A DNA stretch of 64,000 bases from Enterocloster aldenensis (lineage in GTDB: Bacteria > Bacillota > Clostridia > Lachnospirales > Lachnospiraceae), in the NCBI RefSeq assembly GCF_003434055.1, contig NZ_QVEX01000001.1, positions 683,824 through 747,823 on the forward strand. Direction: 5' to 3'. The position numbers and the translations under genes were made by a program. This document shows, piece after piece, positions 32,563 through 41,438 of this stretch. The notes beneath the pieces are model-generated. The model did not search any database. It worked only from the letters and a program-made list of their open reading frames with translations, and had not been told where the DNA came from. The stretch's first letter is position 1. The number at the start of each line of letters is the position of its first letter.

Positions 32563-34065
32563 ATGAACAAGAAAGTAATTCTGATCATGACAGATACCCA
32601 GCGCACCGATATGCTGGGCTGCTACGGGGCAGGGGACATGCGCACCCCCAACCTGGACCGGCTGGCAGGGGAAGGCATCCGCTTTGACCAGGCCTACACC
32701 ACCCAGCCCGTGTGCCAGCCTGCCCGCTCCGCCATCTTTACAGGAAGCTATCCCCATTCCTGCGCAGGGTGGTCCAACTGCATGGGCCTCTCCGACAATG
32801 TGCAGAACATAGGACGCCGCCTCACGGACCACGGAGTCCACGCAGCCTATATCGGTAAATGGCATCTGGACGGCGGCGACTACTTTGGCCTTGGCCGCTG
32901 CGCTGACGGCTGGGATCCTGATTACTGGTATGATATGCGCAATTACCTGGATGAACTGACCCCGGAGGAGCGTTACCTGTCCCGCCAGACAGAGAGCATG
33001 GAAAAATACGACATCAGGGAGGAATTCACCTATGGGCACCGCTGTTCCGACCGGGCCATTGATTTCCTGAAAAACCACAGCAACAGGGACCAGGACTACC
33101 TCCTGGTGGTATCCTACGATGAACCCCACGGCCCCTTCCTCTGCCCAAGGCGGTTCTGGGAGCCATATGAAAACCACGAATTCCACCGCAAGGCCAATCT
33201 TCTTGACACCCTGGAAAACAAGCCGGAGCATCACAGGCTGTGGGCAGGGGATGACTATATGGCCGCCACCCGCCCCGGCTTTTCCATGAATTTCAAATAC
33301 TACCTGGGCTGCAATACCTTTGTGGACCATGAGATCGGACGGGTGCTGGATGCCATTGACACATATGCAGAGGACGCGGTTGTGATCTATACCTCGGACC
33401 ACGGGGACATGCTCTACTCCCATTCCCTGACCCAGAAAGGCCCGGCCATGTACGAGGAGATTACCCATATCCCCCTGATCATAAAAGGCTTTGGAAAGGG
33501 ACTGGCTGACCCCCATCCCGTATCCCATATCAACCTGGCCCCTACCATCTTTGATGTATTCGGCATCCCAAAGGCAAAGACCTTTGAGGGCGGCAGCATC
33601 TACCAGGAGCTGCTCACCGGACAGCGGACCAATGATTATGTGTTCATGGAATTTGGCCGCTATGAGGTGGACCATGACGGCTTTGGGGGCTACCAGCCAA
33701 TACGGTGCGCTTATGACGGGCGTTTCAAGCTGGTCATCAACCTGATGGGGACGGATGAATTCTACGACCTCCGGGAAGATCCCCAGGAAATGGAAAACCT
33801 AATCCAGGACCCCTCCCTCCGCACCCACAGGGAGAGGCTGCATCAGGCCCTTCTGGACAATATGTATGACACCAGGGACCCCTTCCGGGGATATTACTGG
33901 GAGGACCGCCCCTGGAACAGAATCAGGGAATACAGGACCTGGGACAGCCGCCTGATGACCCGCCAGCGGGAAAATGAGGAGTATGAGCCAAGGCAGCTGG
34001 ATTATGGGACCGGGCTTCCCATCACAAAGGCCGTGAGGAAAAAGGGCGGGTGTGTTTCCAGGTAG
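32563..34065 (+). CDS. type I sulfatase
   Basis: A 500-residue sulfatase with the CxPxR motif TTQPVCQPARSAIFTG; Cys51 would be turned into formylglycine. AYIGKWHLDGGDYFG and IYTSDHGDMLYSHS are further family marks. There is no signal peptide, so it is cytoplasmic. It follows the response regulator in the plus-strand series and is clearly different from the minus-strand sulfatase, which suggests that two sulfate positions of one imported sugar are dealt with. The start at 32563 follows AAAGGAAGG; the reading from 32509 has no ribosome site. Confidence 0.92.
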   Translation: MNKKVILIMTDTQRTDMLGCYGAGDMRTPNLDRLAGEGIRFDQAYTTQPVCQPARSAIFTGSYPHSCAGWSNCMGLSDNVQNIGRRLTDHGVHAAYIGKWHLDGGDYFGLGRCADGWDPDYWYDMRNYLDELTPEERYLSRQTESMEKYDIREEFTYGHRCSDRAIDFLKNHSNRDQDYLLVVSYDEPHGPFLCPRRFWEPYENHEFHRKANLLDTLENKPEHHRLWAGDDYMAATRPGFSMNFKYYLGCNTFVDHEIGRVLDAIDTYAEDAVVIYTSDHGDMLYSHSLTQKGPAMYEEITHIPLIIKGFGKGLADPHPVSHINLAPTIFDVFGIPKAKTFEGGSIYQELLTGQRTNDYVFMEFGRYEVDHDGFGGYQPIRCAYDGRFKLVINLMGTDEFYDLREDPQEMENLIQDPSLRTHRERLHQALLDNMYDTRDPFRGYYWEDRPWNRIREYRTWDSRLMTRQRENEEYEPRQLDYGTGLPITKAVRKKGGCVSR

Positions 34066-34080
34066 CACAGGGACTGCTTC

Positions 34081-35265
34081 CTATACCCCCATGGCCATCC
34101 TGTAGATTTCCATCATCTCCTCCTTGCCCAGCTCAACAATACCGGGAAGGGTGCGTTTGCCCATATTGGTGCATTTCTCGGCCATCTCCGGGATGCGGTC
34201 CGCTTCCACGTCCAGCTCCTTTAAGGATGTGGGCATGTCCAGGCTTTTGAAAAAGTCCTCTGTTGCCTGGATGCCGGCCAGGGCCGTATTCATGGGATTC
34301 TCAAAGTCCATGTCCAGGTTCCATACATTTACCGCGTACCTGGCAAAACGTTCCACATCCCTGGGACACACATACCTGGCCCAGGACGGCCACAGGGCGG
34401 AAAGGCCTGCTCCGTGGGCAATACGGGGGTACATGCCGGAAAGCTCATGCTCCATCTGGTGAACCTGCATCATGAAGGTCCTGCCGGCACTGGTGAGCCC
34501 GTTGTGGGACAGGCTTCCCGCCCACATAAGGGTTGCCCTGGCTTCATAGTTGTCCGGCTCCCTGTCAGCTGTTTTCCCGGCTTCCACCGTGGACTTTAAA
34601 ATCCCCTCGGCAATGCGGTCTGTAAGCACGGTGTCCTTTGTAGGGCTGAAATACCGTTCCAGGGTATGCATCATGATGTCCACGGTGCCGCAGCCGGTCT
34701 GGAACCGGTTCACACTGTAGGTCAGCTCCGGGTTGCAGATGGCAAACAGGGGGCGGTGGGTGACGCTGTTAAAGCCTCTCTTAAAGCCGTTCTCCTCATT
34801 GGTGATGACACAGGAAGCGCTCATCTCGCTGCCTGAGGCGGAAAGGGTAAGGATGACCCCCACAGGCAATGCCTTTTTAGGAGCCCCGCCCTGGGTAAAG
34901 TAGCTCCACACATCCGCCTCAGGGTTACCGGCTCCGTCTGCAATGCATTTGGCTGAATCAATCACGCTTCCTCCGCCCACGGCCAGCACAAAATCCACCT
35001 CTTCCTTCAGGCACAGCTCAATGCCCTGCCTGGCCATGGATAAGGTTGGGTTGGCCTGTACCCCTCCCAGGGTCACACAGCTGATTCCCTGGGCCTTAAG
35101 GGCATCCAGGACCGTGTCTAACAGCCCCGTTTTCCTGGCGCTGGCCCCACCGAAGTGTACCAGCACCTTCTTAAAACCATATTCCTTTACAATTGTCCCA
35201 ACCTGCAGATGGGTGTCTTTTCCAAAAATCATTCTGGTTGGTGTGAAAAATTCAAAATTCTCCAT
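34081..35265 (-). CDS. iron-containing alcohol dehydrogenase
   Basis: A 394-residue group III (iron-type) alcohol dehydrogenase, with NAD-binding GGGSVIDSAK near residue 95 and metal-binding His residues in the RIAHGAGLSALWPSW region (near 270). N-terminal FEFFTPTRMIFGKD is typical of butanol-dehydrogenase-like members. It reduces an aldehyde or oxidises an alcohol; the substrate is not evident. The start at 35265 follows AGGAG; the longer reading from 35379 adds 38 unlikely residues. It converges on the sulfatase gene with a 15-bp gap. Confidence 0.92.
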   Translation of the reverse strand: MENFEFFTPTRMIFGKDTHLQVGTIVKEYGFKKVLVHFGGASARKTGLLDTVLDALKAQGISCVTLGGVQANPTLSMARQGIELCLKEEVDFVLAVGGGSVIDSAKCIADGAGNPEADVWSYFTQGGAPKKALPVGVILTLSASGSEMSASCVITNEENGFKRGFNSVTHRPLFAICNPELTYSVNRFQTGCGTVDIMMHTLERYFSPTKDTVLTDRIAEGILKSTVEAGKTADREPDNYEARATLMWAGSLSHNGLTSAGRTFMMQVHQMEHELSGMYPRIAHGAGLSALWPSWARYVCPRDVERFARYAVNVWNLDMDFENPMNTALAGIQATEDFFKSLDMPTSLKELDVEADRIPEMAEKCTNMGKRTLPGIVELGKEEMMEIYRMAMGV

Positions 35266-35432
35266 AAATATAGTTTCTCCTCTCTGGATGTGGATGATTC
35301 CCTGGGCGTACCAGGGCATGTCTACTGGTATTTTAGCATGAAGTATCCCTGGCTTCAATCCATTATCAGCTGAAACCACGGAAGATTTCCATTTATGCCA
35401 TCCGCCTTATCCCAACCGCGCGGACCGGGCCA

Positions 35433-35458
35433 AAAAAAGAGAGGGCCGAAGCCCCCTC
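35433..35458 (-). terminator. terminator of the nucleoside operon
   Basis: On the minus strand GAGGGGGC-TTCG-GCCCTCTC is followed by TTTTTTT, 12 nt past the BMP gene stop. Confidence 0.92.
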
Positions 35459-35469
35459 AAACCCAGCCA

Positions 35470-36660
35470 TTACTGGCAGTTCTCATTTATAAATGCCTTT
35501 ACCTCATCCTGTCCCTTGCCGATGGCGCTCTTAACCTCGATGGAGCCATCTATAATCCCGGCCTTTGCTTCCTCTAATTTTGCCTTGCCCTCATCTGACA
35601 GAAGTCCGTTTAACTGGTCGCCTTCCACGATGCCTACGGCGCCGTCGGACAGGCCCAGGATTTCATACTCGCCAAATGGCAGTGTGCCGTTGTCCAGGTA
35701 CTGGCCGATTACATTGTATACGGCATTGCCCACTTCCTTGATGACGGATGTGGCAAATTTTTCCTGGATGGCCTTGTCATCCACGTACTGCAGGGACTGG
35801 TCGCTGTCCACGCCAATCACGAATTTCTGCGCTTCTTCCGCCGCATTATGGACACCGTTGCCTGAACCGCCTGCACATGCGAAGATTACATCCGCGCCAG
35901 CGTCATTGTACTGGGTCATGGCCTGTGTCTTGGCCGTGTCAGGATCGTTCCATGCGCCTACGTAGTTGTAGACAATCTTAACATCCGGATTATAATACTT
36001 CGCGCCCTGGATATAACCCCACAGGAATTCCTGGATGACCAGGGACTCGTCCATACCGCCGATGAATCCGATCACATTGGTTGGGTCCATGCCCTCAGCG
36101 CCATTGGCAGCAATATCAGCTGCGGCAATGCCGCCCAGGAAAGCTGCCTGGCTTGTGGCAAAGTCAACGCCGTATGCATTGTTGTTCTCACACTGGTCAA
36201 TGACATCCTCGCTGATAATGGTAAATGCAATGTCAGGATACTCATTGGCAACCTCAACCAGGTTGTCCTTGAAGTCAGAAGCAGTGATGATCAGGTCAGC
36301 GCCCTTGTCGGCAGCCTCGTACATGGCCTGCAGGTTTGCCTGAAGGTCGGCGGTGGTCTCCACCACATGCACATCCGCCCTGTCCGCATAATCCGTCACT
36401 GAACGGTCACCGCCGGCCGCCATGCTGTCCCAGTAAGACAGGTCGCCCCTGTCGCGGATGAATACATAAACCTGTTTCTTCTCCCCGCTGTCAGCTGACG
36501 CTTCCCCTTCGTCCTTGCCGGCCTCCGCGCCTGCCTCTGCCTTTGGCGCATTATCCTTGGCCGCCTCTGTGGAGCCGCCGCCTCCGCCGCAGCCCGTGAG
36601 CATTCCGCCCACCATTACGGCTGACATTGCCAGTGCTGCAATCCTCTTCCAGTTCTTCAT
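35470..36660 (-). CDS. BMP-family nucleoside-binding lipoprotein
   Basis: A 396-residue BMP/PnrA-type solute-binding protein with a lipobox (GGMLTGCGGG) and an acidic linker. The body contains VYVFIRDRGDLSYWDSMA at its start and VIGFIGGMDESLVIQEF in the middle, both characteristic of this family. Such proteins bind purine or pyrimidine nucleosides for an ABC importer. It is the last gene of the operon, next to a terminator. The start at 36660 follows AAAGGAGGACAAG. Confidence 0.93.
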   Translation of the reverse strand: MKNWKRIAALAMSAVMVGGMLTGCGGGGGSTEAAKDNAPKAEAGAEAGKDEGEASADSGEKKQVYVFIRDRGDLSYWDSMAAGGDRSVTDYADRADVHVVETTADLQANLQAMYEAADKGADLIITASDFKDNLVEVANEYPDIAFTIISEDVIDQCENNNAYGVDFATSQAAFLGGIAAADIAANGAEGMDPTNVIGFIGGMDESLVIQEFLWGYIQGAKYYNPDVKIVYNYVGAWNDPDTAKTQAMTQYNDAGADVIFACAGGSGNGVHNAAEEAQKFVIGVDSDQSLQYVDDKAIQEKFATSVIKEVGNAVYNVIGQYLDNGTLPFGEYEILGLSDGAVGIVEGDQLNGLLSDEGKAKLEEAKAGIIDGSIEVKSAIGKGQDEVKAFINENCQ

Positions 36661-36662
36661 AA

Positions 36663-37250
36663 TTACTTGTCCTCCTTTTTCTGTTCTGCTTCTTTCTTGC
36701 ACATCTCATAAAGCTTTAAACGGTAGGAATCATCATACTCATCCCAGAGGGGCTGTACCTTGCTGGCCTCATCCAGGAAATAGAAGACATCCCTTCCCAT
36801 TGCCCTTCCCTTAATGGTATGCATGTCGATTGCATACTCCGGAATCTCAGGAACGTATCCGTCCGCAAATTCTCTCATGATGATATTCTTGATATGGTCG
36901 GTGGAGCGCTCCTTCTGGCACCTGCACATGTAGCGGATTGCGTGCATGAAAAAGATCGGCCTGTCGCCGTCCATGTATGGATACTCCTTGTGCAGGTCAT
37001 ACATGGTCTTTACAAATACCGGCGCCTGGGTGTCGCCAAAGCCCACATCCTCCACGGAAATCACCAGCAGGCGGTTCCACATCTTCTCCTCATGGAATGT
37101 GGATGTGATATAGAGCTCATATGCCATGCGCAGGGCCGTGTCCTCCTCCGCCCTTCTGATGCACTTCTGCATTGCCGAGATGACCAGGTCTGCCTCCAGA
37201 CCATTTTTTGTTCTTGTGTTTGACCACGGATCATAATATTCCTGTGCCAT
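36663..37250 (-). CDS. stand-alone RarA/MgsA C-terminal-domain-like protein
   Basis: A 195-residue protein without signal or membrane helix. The segment EEDTALRMAYELYIT through NRLLVISVEDVGFGDTQAPV resembles the C-terminal helical domain of the replication-associated ATPase RarA (MgsA), where a similar stretch ends in an SEDVGLAD-type motif. The AAA+ ATPase part is absent. It lies inside a nucleoside transport operon between a permease (24 nt) and the BMP lipoprotein (2 nt). The start at 37250 gives a better distance to GGAGG than the ATG at 37256. Function is unknown; the RarA link is my own resemblance call. Confidence 0.7.
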   Translation of the reverse strand: MAQEYYDPWSNTRTKNGLEADLVISAMQKCIRRAEEDTALRMAYELYITSTFHEEKMWNRLLVISVEDVGFGDTQAPVFVKTMYDLHKEYPYMDGDRPIFFMHAIRYMCRCQKERSTDHIKNIIMREFADGYVPEIPEYAIDMHTIKGRAMGRDVFYFLDEASKVQPLWDEYDDSYRLKLYEMCKKEAEQKKEDK

Positions 37251-37274
37251 TTTCATTGTCCTCCTTGTTATTTA

Positions 37275-38231
37275 TCATGCGGCCTGTTGCGAGCGTAACT
37301 GCTCAAGGCTTGCAAGCTTTTCTTTTCTGCGCGCCACCATCTTCCTGATGGACTGGATGATTACCAGCACAACAATGATGAACAGGTATGGGAACGCTTC
37401 AATCAGTTTCAAATCTATCTTACTGTAGAGCTGTAAATAAACGGTGATGGTATCGGAAAATCCATAAAGCAGGGAACTTAAGCAGCCCACGATGGGGTTA
37501 CCCTGGCTCATTGCATCCATTGCAAGGGACATGTATCCCCTTCCCGCCACCATTCCGGTTGTAAATGATTTCAGGGCGCCCATGGAAAGGTACATGCCCC
37601 CAAAGGCGCAGGACACGCCGCAGATGGCAAGGGCTGCAAACTGGTGCTTTAACACGCTCAGCCCCGCTGCCTTGGCAGCTGCCGGGTTCTCGCCCACGGC
37701 CCTGATATTGATGCCCAGCTTTGTCTTATAGAGCATCCACGCCGTCACTGCCACAATGGCCCATGCGATGTAGGTGACCAGGTTCTGCCCTGAGAATATG
37801 GTTCCCAGCACAGGGATGTCCTTAAGCACCGGTATATTCACAACCGGGAAGGTAAGGCTCTTTAAGGCGCTGGAATTCGCCTTGCTGCCGGTCAGCATGA
37901 CCAGCACGAACACGGTCCCGCCGGTTGCTATCAGGTTCACCGCAACACCGCAGGCATTCATGGCGCCTTTCATGACCAGGGCAAAATACCCGAATATGAA
38001 GGAAATGACCACGCCCATGACCACGGCTGTCAGGCAGCCGATCCAAAGGTTCTGCGTAAACGCGCTGGCAATCACGCCGGTAAGCGCGCAGATCAGCATG
38101 GTTCCCTCGATTGCCAGGTTGAATATTCCCGACTTTGTCATCATATTAGCCGCAAGAGTTGCAAGCATAACCGGTGTTGTACTTGCCAGCACTGTTTTCC
38201 AGAATGTTGGTGATAAAAAGAACTCCATCAT
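37275..38231 (-). CDS. nucleoside ABC transporter permease (NupQ/YufQ-like)
   Basis: A 318-residue membrane protein of the BPD_transp_2 type, with about nine hydrophobic segments and the GENPAAAKAAGLSV loop typical of permeases paired with BMP lipoproteins. It overlaps the upstream permease by 4 nt (ATGA). With its partner permease and the ATPase it imports nucleosides. Confidence 0.93.
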   Translation of the reverse strand: MMEFFLSPTFWKTVLASTTPVMLATLAANMMTKSGIFNLAIEGTMLICALTGVIASAFTQNLWIGCLTAVVMGVVISFIFGYFALVMKGAMNACGVAVNLIATGGTVFVLVMLTGSKANSSALKSLTFPVVNIPVLKDIPVLGTIFSGQNLVTYIAWAIVAVTAWMLYKTKLGINIRAVGENPAAAKAAGLSVLKHQFAALAICGVSCAFGGMYLSMGALKSFTTGMVAGRGYMSLAMDAMSQGNPIVGCLSSLLYGFSDTITVYLQLYSKIDLKLIEAFPYLFIIVVLVIIQSIRKMVARRKEKLASLEQLRSQQAA

Positions 38232-39331
38232 GCTGCCGCACCTCCTTCTTCTGCTTCTGCCTGTCTAAGGGACATTTTCTGGTCATGCCGCTTCTTTATA
38301 AAGTACAGGAACCGCTGGGATGCAACCAGAAGGATGATGATTCCCTGTAAGAAGGTTACGATCTCAGGGTCAAGGTCCGTGGACCTGGACATGATTTCCG
38401 CACCCACCCTCAGATACGCAATGAAGAATGCGGTCAGGGGTATGAAAGTGGGGTTGCCGTTGGCAAGCATGTAAATCAGGAGTCCGTCCCACACATAGGC
38501 TGTCTGGGACTGCCACTGGAACCGTTTGTAAACGCCTACAATCTCGATGGCCCCGCCCATGCCGGCAATGGCCCCGCCGATAAACTGCGCCATCAGGATG
38601 ACAAAACCCGTCTTGATGCCGGAAGCCTTGGCAAACGCAGGATTGCTTCCTGTCACACGCACCTTATATCCAAAAGAGGTCTTGTTCATCAGGAAGATGA
38701 CAAACAGCGTCACCACAATGACAATGACAAAACCATAGTGGAGGGTGGTGCCTTTGATCATGGTTCCCAGTTTTGCATGGTCCGGGAACTTGTAGCTTCC
38801 CCAGCTTCCGCTTTTCTCAAGAAAAAAGGAGCTGATGATGGAAAGCCCGAAATAGTAGAAGATGGAATTGGCCATGATGGCCAGCACCACCGGGTTTACC
38901 TTGGTATACTTATTCACAATGACAGGAAGCATGGAAATCACGCCTCCCACCACGGCTGCCGCCGATATGAGGGCCAGCTGGTGCAGGCCGTTGGGGAGGG
39001 GGCAGGCAATGGCAATCGCGCTGGCAACAACAGCGCCCATGTAAAAGGACGCGTCAGAGCTGATATTGAAAATACCGCTCTTCAAGCACAGGGTCAGGCC
39101 CAGTCCGGTAAACACCAGGGGGATTGCCCGCACCACCACGTTAAAGAAACTCCTCTTGGTCTCCAGAGGCCCTAACATCAGCTTCTGGATGGCAAGCCCA
39201 GGCGTCTGGCTCACAAAGAAGATGATGGTAAATACAATGAGGATGGACAGCAGCAGGGCTGCGCCGATTCTCATGACACTGAAATAATCCATTATGTCAA
39301 ATCGTTTTTTATTTGGTTTTATATTCTCCAT
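38228..39331 (-). CDS. nucleoside ABC transporter permease (NupP/YufP-like)
   Basis: A 367-residue BPD_transp_2 permease with several hydrophobic segments and the loop VTGSNPAFAKASGIKT, the equivalent of the GENP loop of its partner. It starts 3 nt after the ATPase stop, with AGGAGG within the ATPase coding end. Confidence 0.93.
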   Translation of the reverse strand: MENIKPNKKRFDIMDYFSVMRIGAALLLSILIVFTIIFFVSQTPGLAIQKLMLGPLETKRSFFNVVVRAIPLVFTGLGLTLCLKSGIFNISSDASFYMGAVVASAIAIACPLPNGLHQLALISAAAVVGGVISMLPVIVNKYTKVNPVVLAIMANSIFYYFGLSIISSFFLEKSGSWGSYKFPDHAKLGTMIKGTTLHYGFVIVIVVTLFVIFLMNKTSFGYKVRVTGSNPAFAKASGIKTGFVILMAQFIGGAIAGMGGAIEIVGVYKRFQWQSQTAYVWDGLLIYMLANGNPTFIPLTAFFIAYLRVGAEIMSRSTDLDPEIVTFLQGIIILLVASQRFLYFIKKRHDQKMSLRQAEAEEGGAAA

Positions 39332-39334
39332 GAT

Positions 39335-40858
39335 TTATCCCAACCCCTCCTGCTTTTTGAGGCCAAGCATGTAGAGCCCAAGCTCCTGCTCGGTAACCTT
39401 TGGCGTGTTGCTAAGGGCGCCCACCACCTTTCCCTTATGCATGACAAGAATCCGGTCACTCAGTGAAATCAGCTCATTTAAATCCGCCGATGATAAAAGG
39501 ATGGCCTTGTTGTGGCTGCGCATTTCCAGAATCTTGGAATGGATGAAGGAGATGGCCCCCACATCCACGCCCCGGGTTGGCTGGTTCAGCACCAGCAGGT
39601 CGCTGGGCGCCTTAAATTCCCTTGCCACGATGGCTTTCTGGATATTTCCGCCTGACAGGCTTCCGATGGACTGGTTTTCATCCTTTGTCTTGACCATGAA
39701 CTCCTTAATCTGTTCCTGGCAGTGTTCCTCTACCCTGCCCGCCTGGACCATGCCGAACTTGTTGGCAAAGGTATCGATATTGGAGACAATCAGGTTTTCC
39801 TGAAGGCTCATCTCAGGGGCGCATCCTTCAATCATACGGTCCTCCGGCACATGGGACATGCCGTTCTTACGGATGTTGGTAACGGATTCGTGGGTAATAT
39901 CCCTGCCGTTCAGGGATATCTTCCCCTCCAGGGCCCGCATATTGCCTGTTATGATGGAAATCAGTTCGCTCTGCCCATTGCCCTCCACGCCGGCAATCCC
40001 CACGATTTCCCCTTTGTGCACCTCAAGGCTGACGCCTGAAAGCTTGGGGATCTTGAACTTGTCCACATATACCAGGTTCTCCACCTTTAATACCGGTTCC
40101 CCCGGCTTCACATCTTCCTTATCATATTCAAAGGATATCTCCCGGCCAACCATCAGGTTGGATATGTCTTCCTCCGACACATCCCTGGTCAGATATGTAC
40201 CCTTGGTAACCCCGCCCTTAAGGACCGTGATCCTGTCGCTGATGCGCTTCACCTCGTTGAGCTTATGGGATATGAAAATAATGGTCATGCCCCTGCTTTT
40301 CAGTTCCAGCAGACGTTCAAACAGCTCCTCTGTCTCCTGGGGCGTCAGCACGGCGGTGGGTTCGTCCAGGATGATCAGCTTGGCGCTGCGGTAAAGGATT
40401 TTCAGGATTTCCAGCTTCTGCTTCATCCCCACGCTCATATCCCTGACCCTTCTGGACGCGTCAATCTCAAAGTTATACTTTTTTGCCACCTCATCCGTAA
40501 TCTGGATGTCCCGTTTTTTGTTGGATACAAAACCTGTCTTATCCAGTCCCAGCATCATGTTCTCCGCCCCTGTCAGGGAATCCACCAGCATGAAGTGCTG
40601 ATGCACCATGCCGATGCCGTGTTCAATCGCCTCTTTACTGGACTGCAGCTTCAGCTCCCGGCCCTTCATGTAAATGTGGCCGGAGGTAATGCTCTCCAGG
40701 CCGTAGAGCATTTTCATCAGCGTGCTTTTACCGGCCCCGTTCTCCCCCACCAGCGCATGGATCTCACCCTCGTCCACCGTGAAATTCACATTGTGGTTGG
40801 CAAGCACGCCGCCTTCATAAATCTTTGTTACGTCCTTTACTTCCAGCAAATGTTCCAT
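39335..40858 (-). CDS. nucleoside ABC transporter ATP-binding protein, duplicated
   Basis: A 507-residue protein with two ABC domains. The first has a full Walker A (GENGAGKSTLMKML near residue 37) and Walker B (LIILDEPTAVL). The second has a degenerate Walker A (GVEGNGQSELIS near 295) but an intact LSGGNIQK signature. This asymmetry is normal for RbsA- and YufO-type ATPases. It energises the import of nucleosides by the two permeases. Its ATG overlaps the deoxyribosyltransferase stop (TGATG). Confidence 0.95.
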   Translation of the reverse strand: MEHLLEVKDVTKIYEGGVLANHNVNFTVDEGEIHALVGENGAGKSTLMKMLYGLESITSGHIYMKGRELKLQSSKEAIEHGIGMVHQHFMLVDSLTGAENMMLGLDKTGFVSNKKRDIQITDEVAKKYNFEIDASRRVRDMSVGMKQKLEILKILYRSAKLIILDEPTAVLTPQETEELFERLLELKSRGMTIIFISHKLNEVKRISDRITVLKGGVTKGTYLTRDVSEEDISNLMVGREISFEYDKEDVKPGEPVLKVENLVYVDKFKIPKLSGVSLEVHKGEIVGIAGVEGNGQSELISIITGNMRALEGKISLNGRDITHESVTNIRKNGMSHVPEDRMIEGCAPEMSLQENLIVSNIDTFANKFGMVQAGRVEEHCQEQIKEFMVKTKDENQSIGSLSGGNIQKAIVAREFKAPSDLLVLNQPTRGVDVGAISFIHSKILEMRSHNKAILLSSADLNELISLSDRILVMHKGKVVGALSNTPKVTEQELGLYMLGLKKQEGLG

Positions 40859-41400
40859 CAGTTTCTCCTTTCCGCCTCTTCCCGCTCCCGCGGATTTCCC
40901 TGATGCACCACCTGGTCCCGGACTTTTGCCAGGTGTCCCTCCCGGTCCCGGATTACCCTCAGGCAGTGCTCCAGATTACCGGTGACCACGGTCATGCTGC
41001 AGCCAAGCATCAGGTTCACCGGCAGGTCAAAATCCTCCACCGTAAATCCGTTTGCGTCTGCCCTGGCCCCCACCTTTTCAAGCATGGTCCGCCCGTCATC
41101 CAGATAGCCATATATCTTTTTCCCAAGGGCATAGGCATATCCGATTTCAAAGCAGGTCCCGCTGTCCGGCTCCATTCCCCGGAAGGTATTAAGGTTGGCC
41201 ACCACATACTCACAGTTGTCCAGGTAATGGATATTCTTAAGGAATATCCGCTCCCCCAGTGTCTTTCCCTCATCCGCTGCAGCCTTCTGGGCCTGCATCT
41301 CGAATCCGTATTTACTGCACAGCTCCTGGTACACAAAATACCGTTTTTCTTTCCAGTCCGGATAAAACACATCAAATCCAGCCACATAGATACGATCCAT
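40858..41400 (-). CDS. nucleoside 2-deoxyribosyltransferase family protein
   Basis: A 180-residue protein with RIYVAGFDVFYPD at the N-terminus and EPDSGTCFEIGYAYALGKKIYGY in the middle (shown in part as EPDSGTCFEIGYAYALGK), where the Glu corresponds to the catalytic residue of the family. These enzymes exchange bases on deoxyribose or hydrolyse deoxynucleosides. It overlaps the ATPase gene and follows the nucleoside hydrolase by 38 nt, consistent with salvage of imported nucleosides. Confidence 0.9.
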   Translation of the reverse strand: MDRIYVAGFDVFYPDWKEKRYFVYQELCSKYGFEMQAQKAAADEGKTLGERIFLKNIHYLDNCEYVVANLNTFRGMEPDSGTCFEIGYAYALGKKIYGYLDDGRTMLEKVGARADANGFTVEDFDLPVNLMLGCSMTVVTGNLEHCLRVIRDREGHLAKVRDQVVHQGNPREREEAERRN

Positions 41401-41438
41401 ACACGCTTCTCCCTCTTTCGATACAATCCATACGCACC

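Noticed and set aside
32530..33675. 381-residue minus-strand frame opposite the second sulfatase
   Set aside because: It mirrors the sulfatase, whose CxPxR and GKWHLD motifs are clear.
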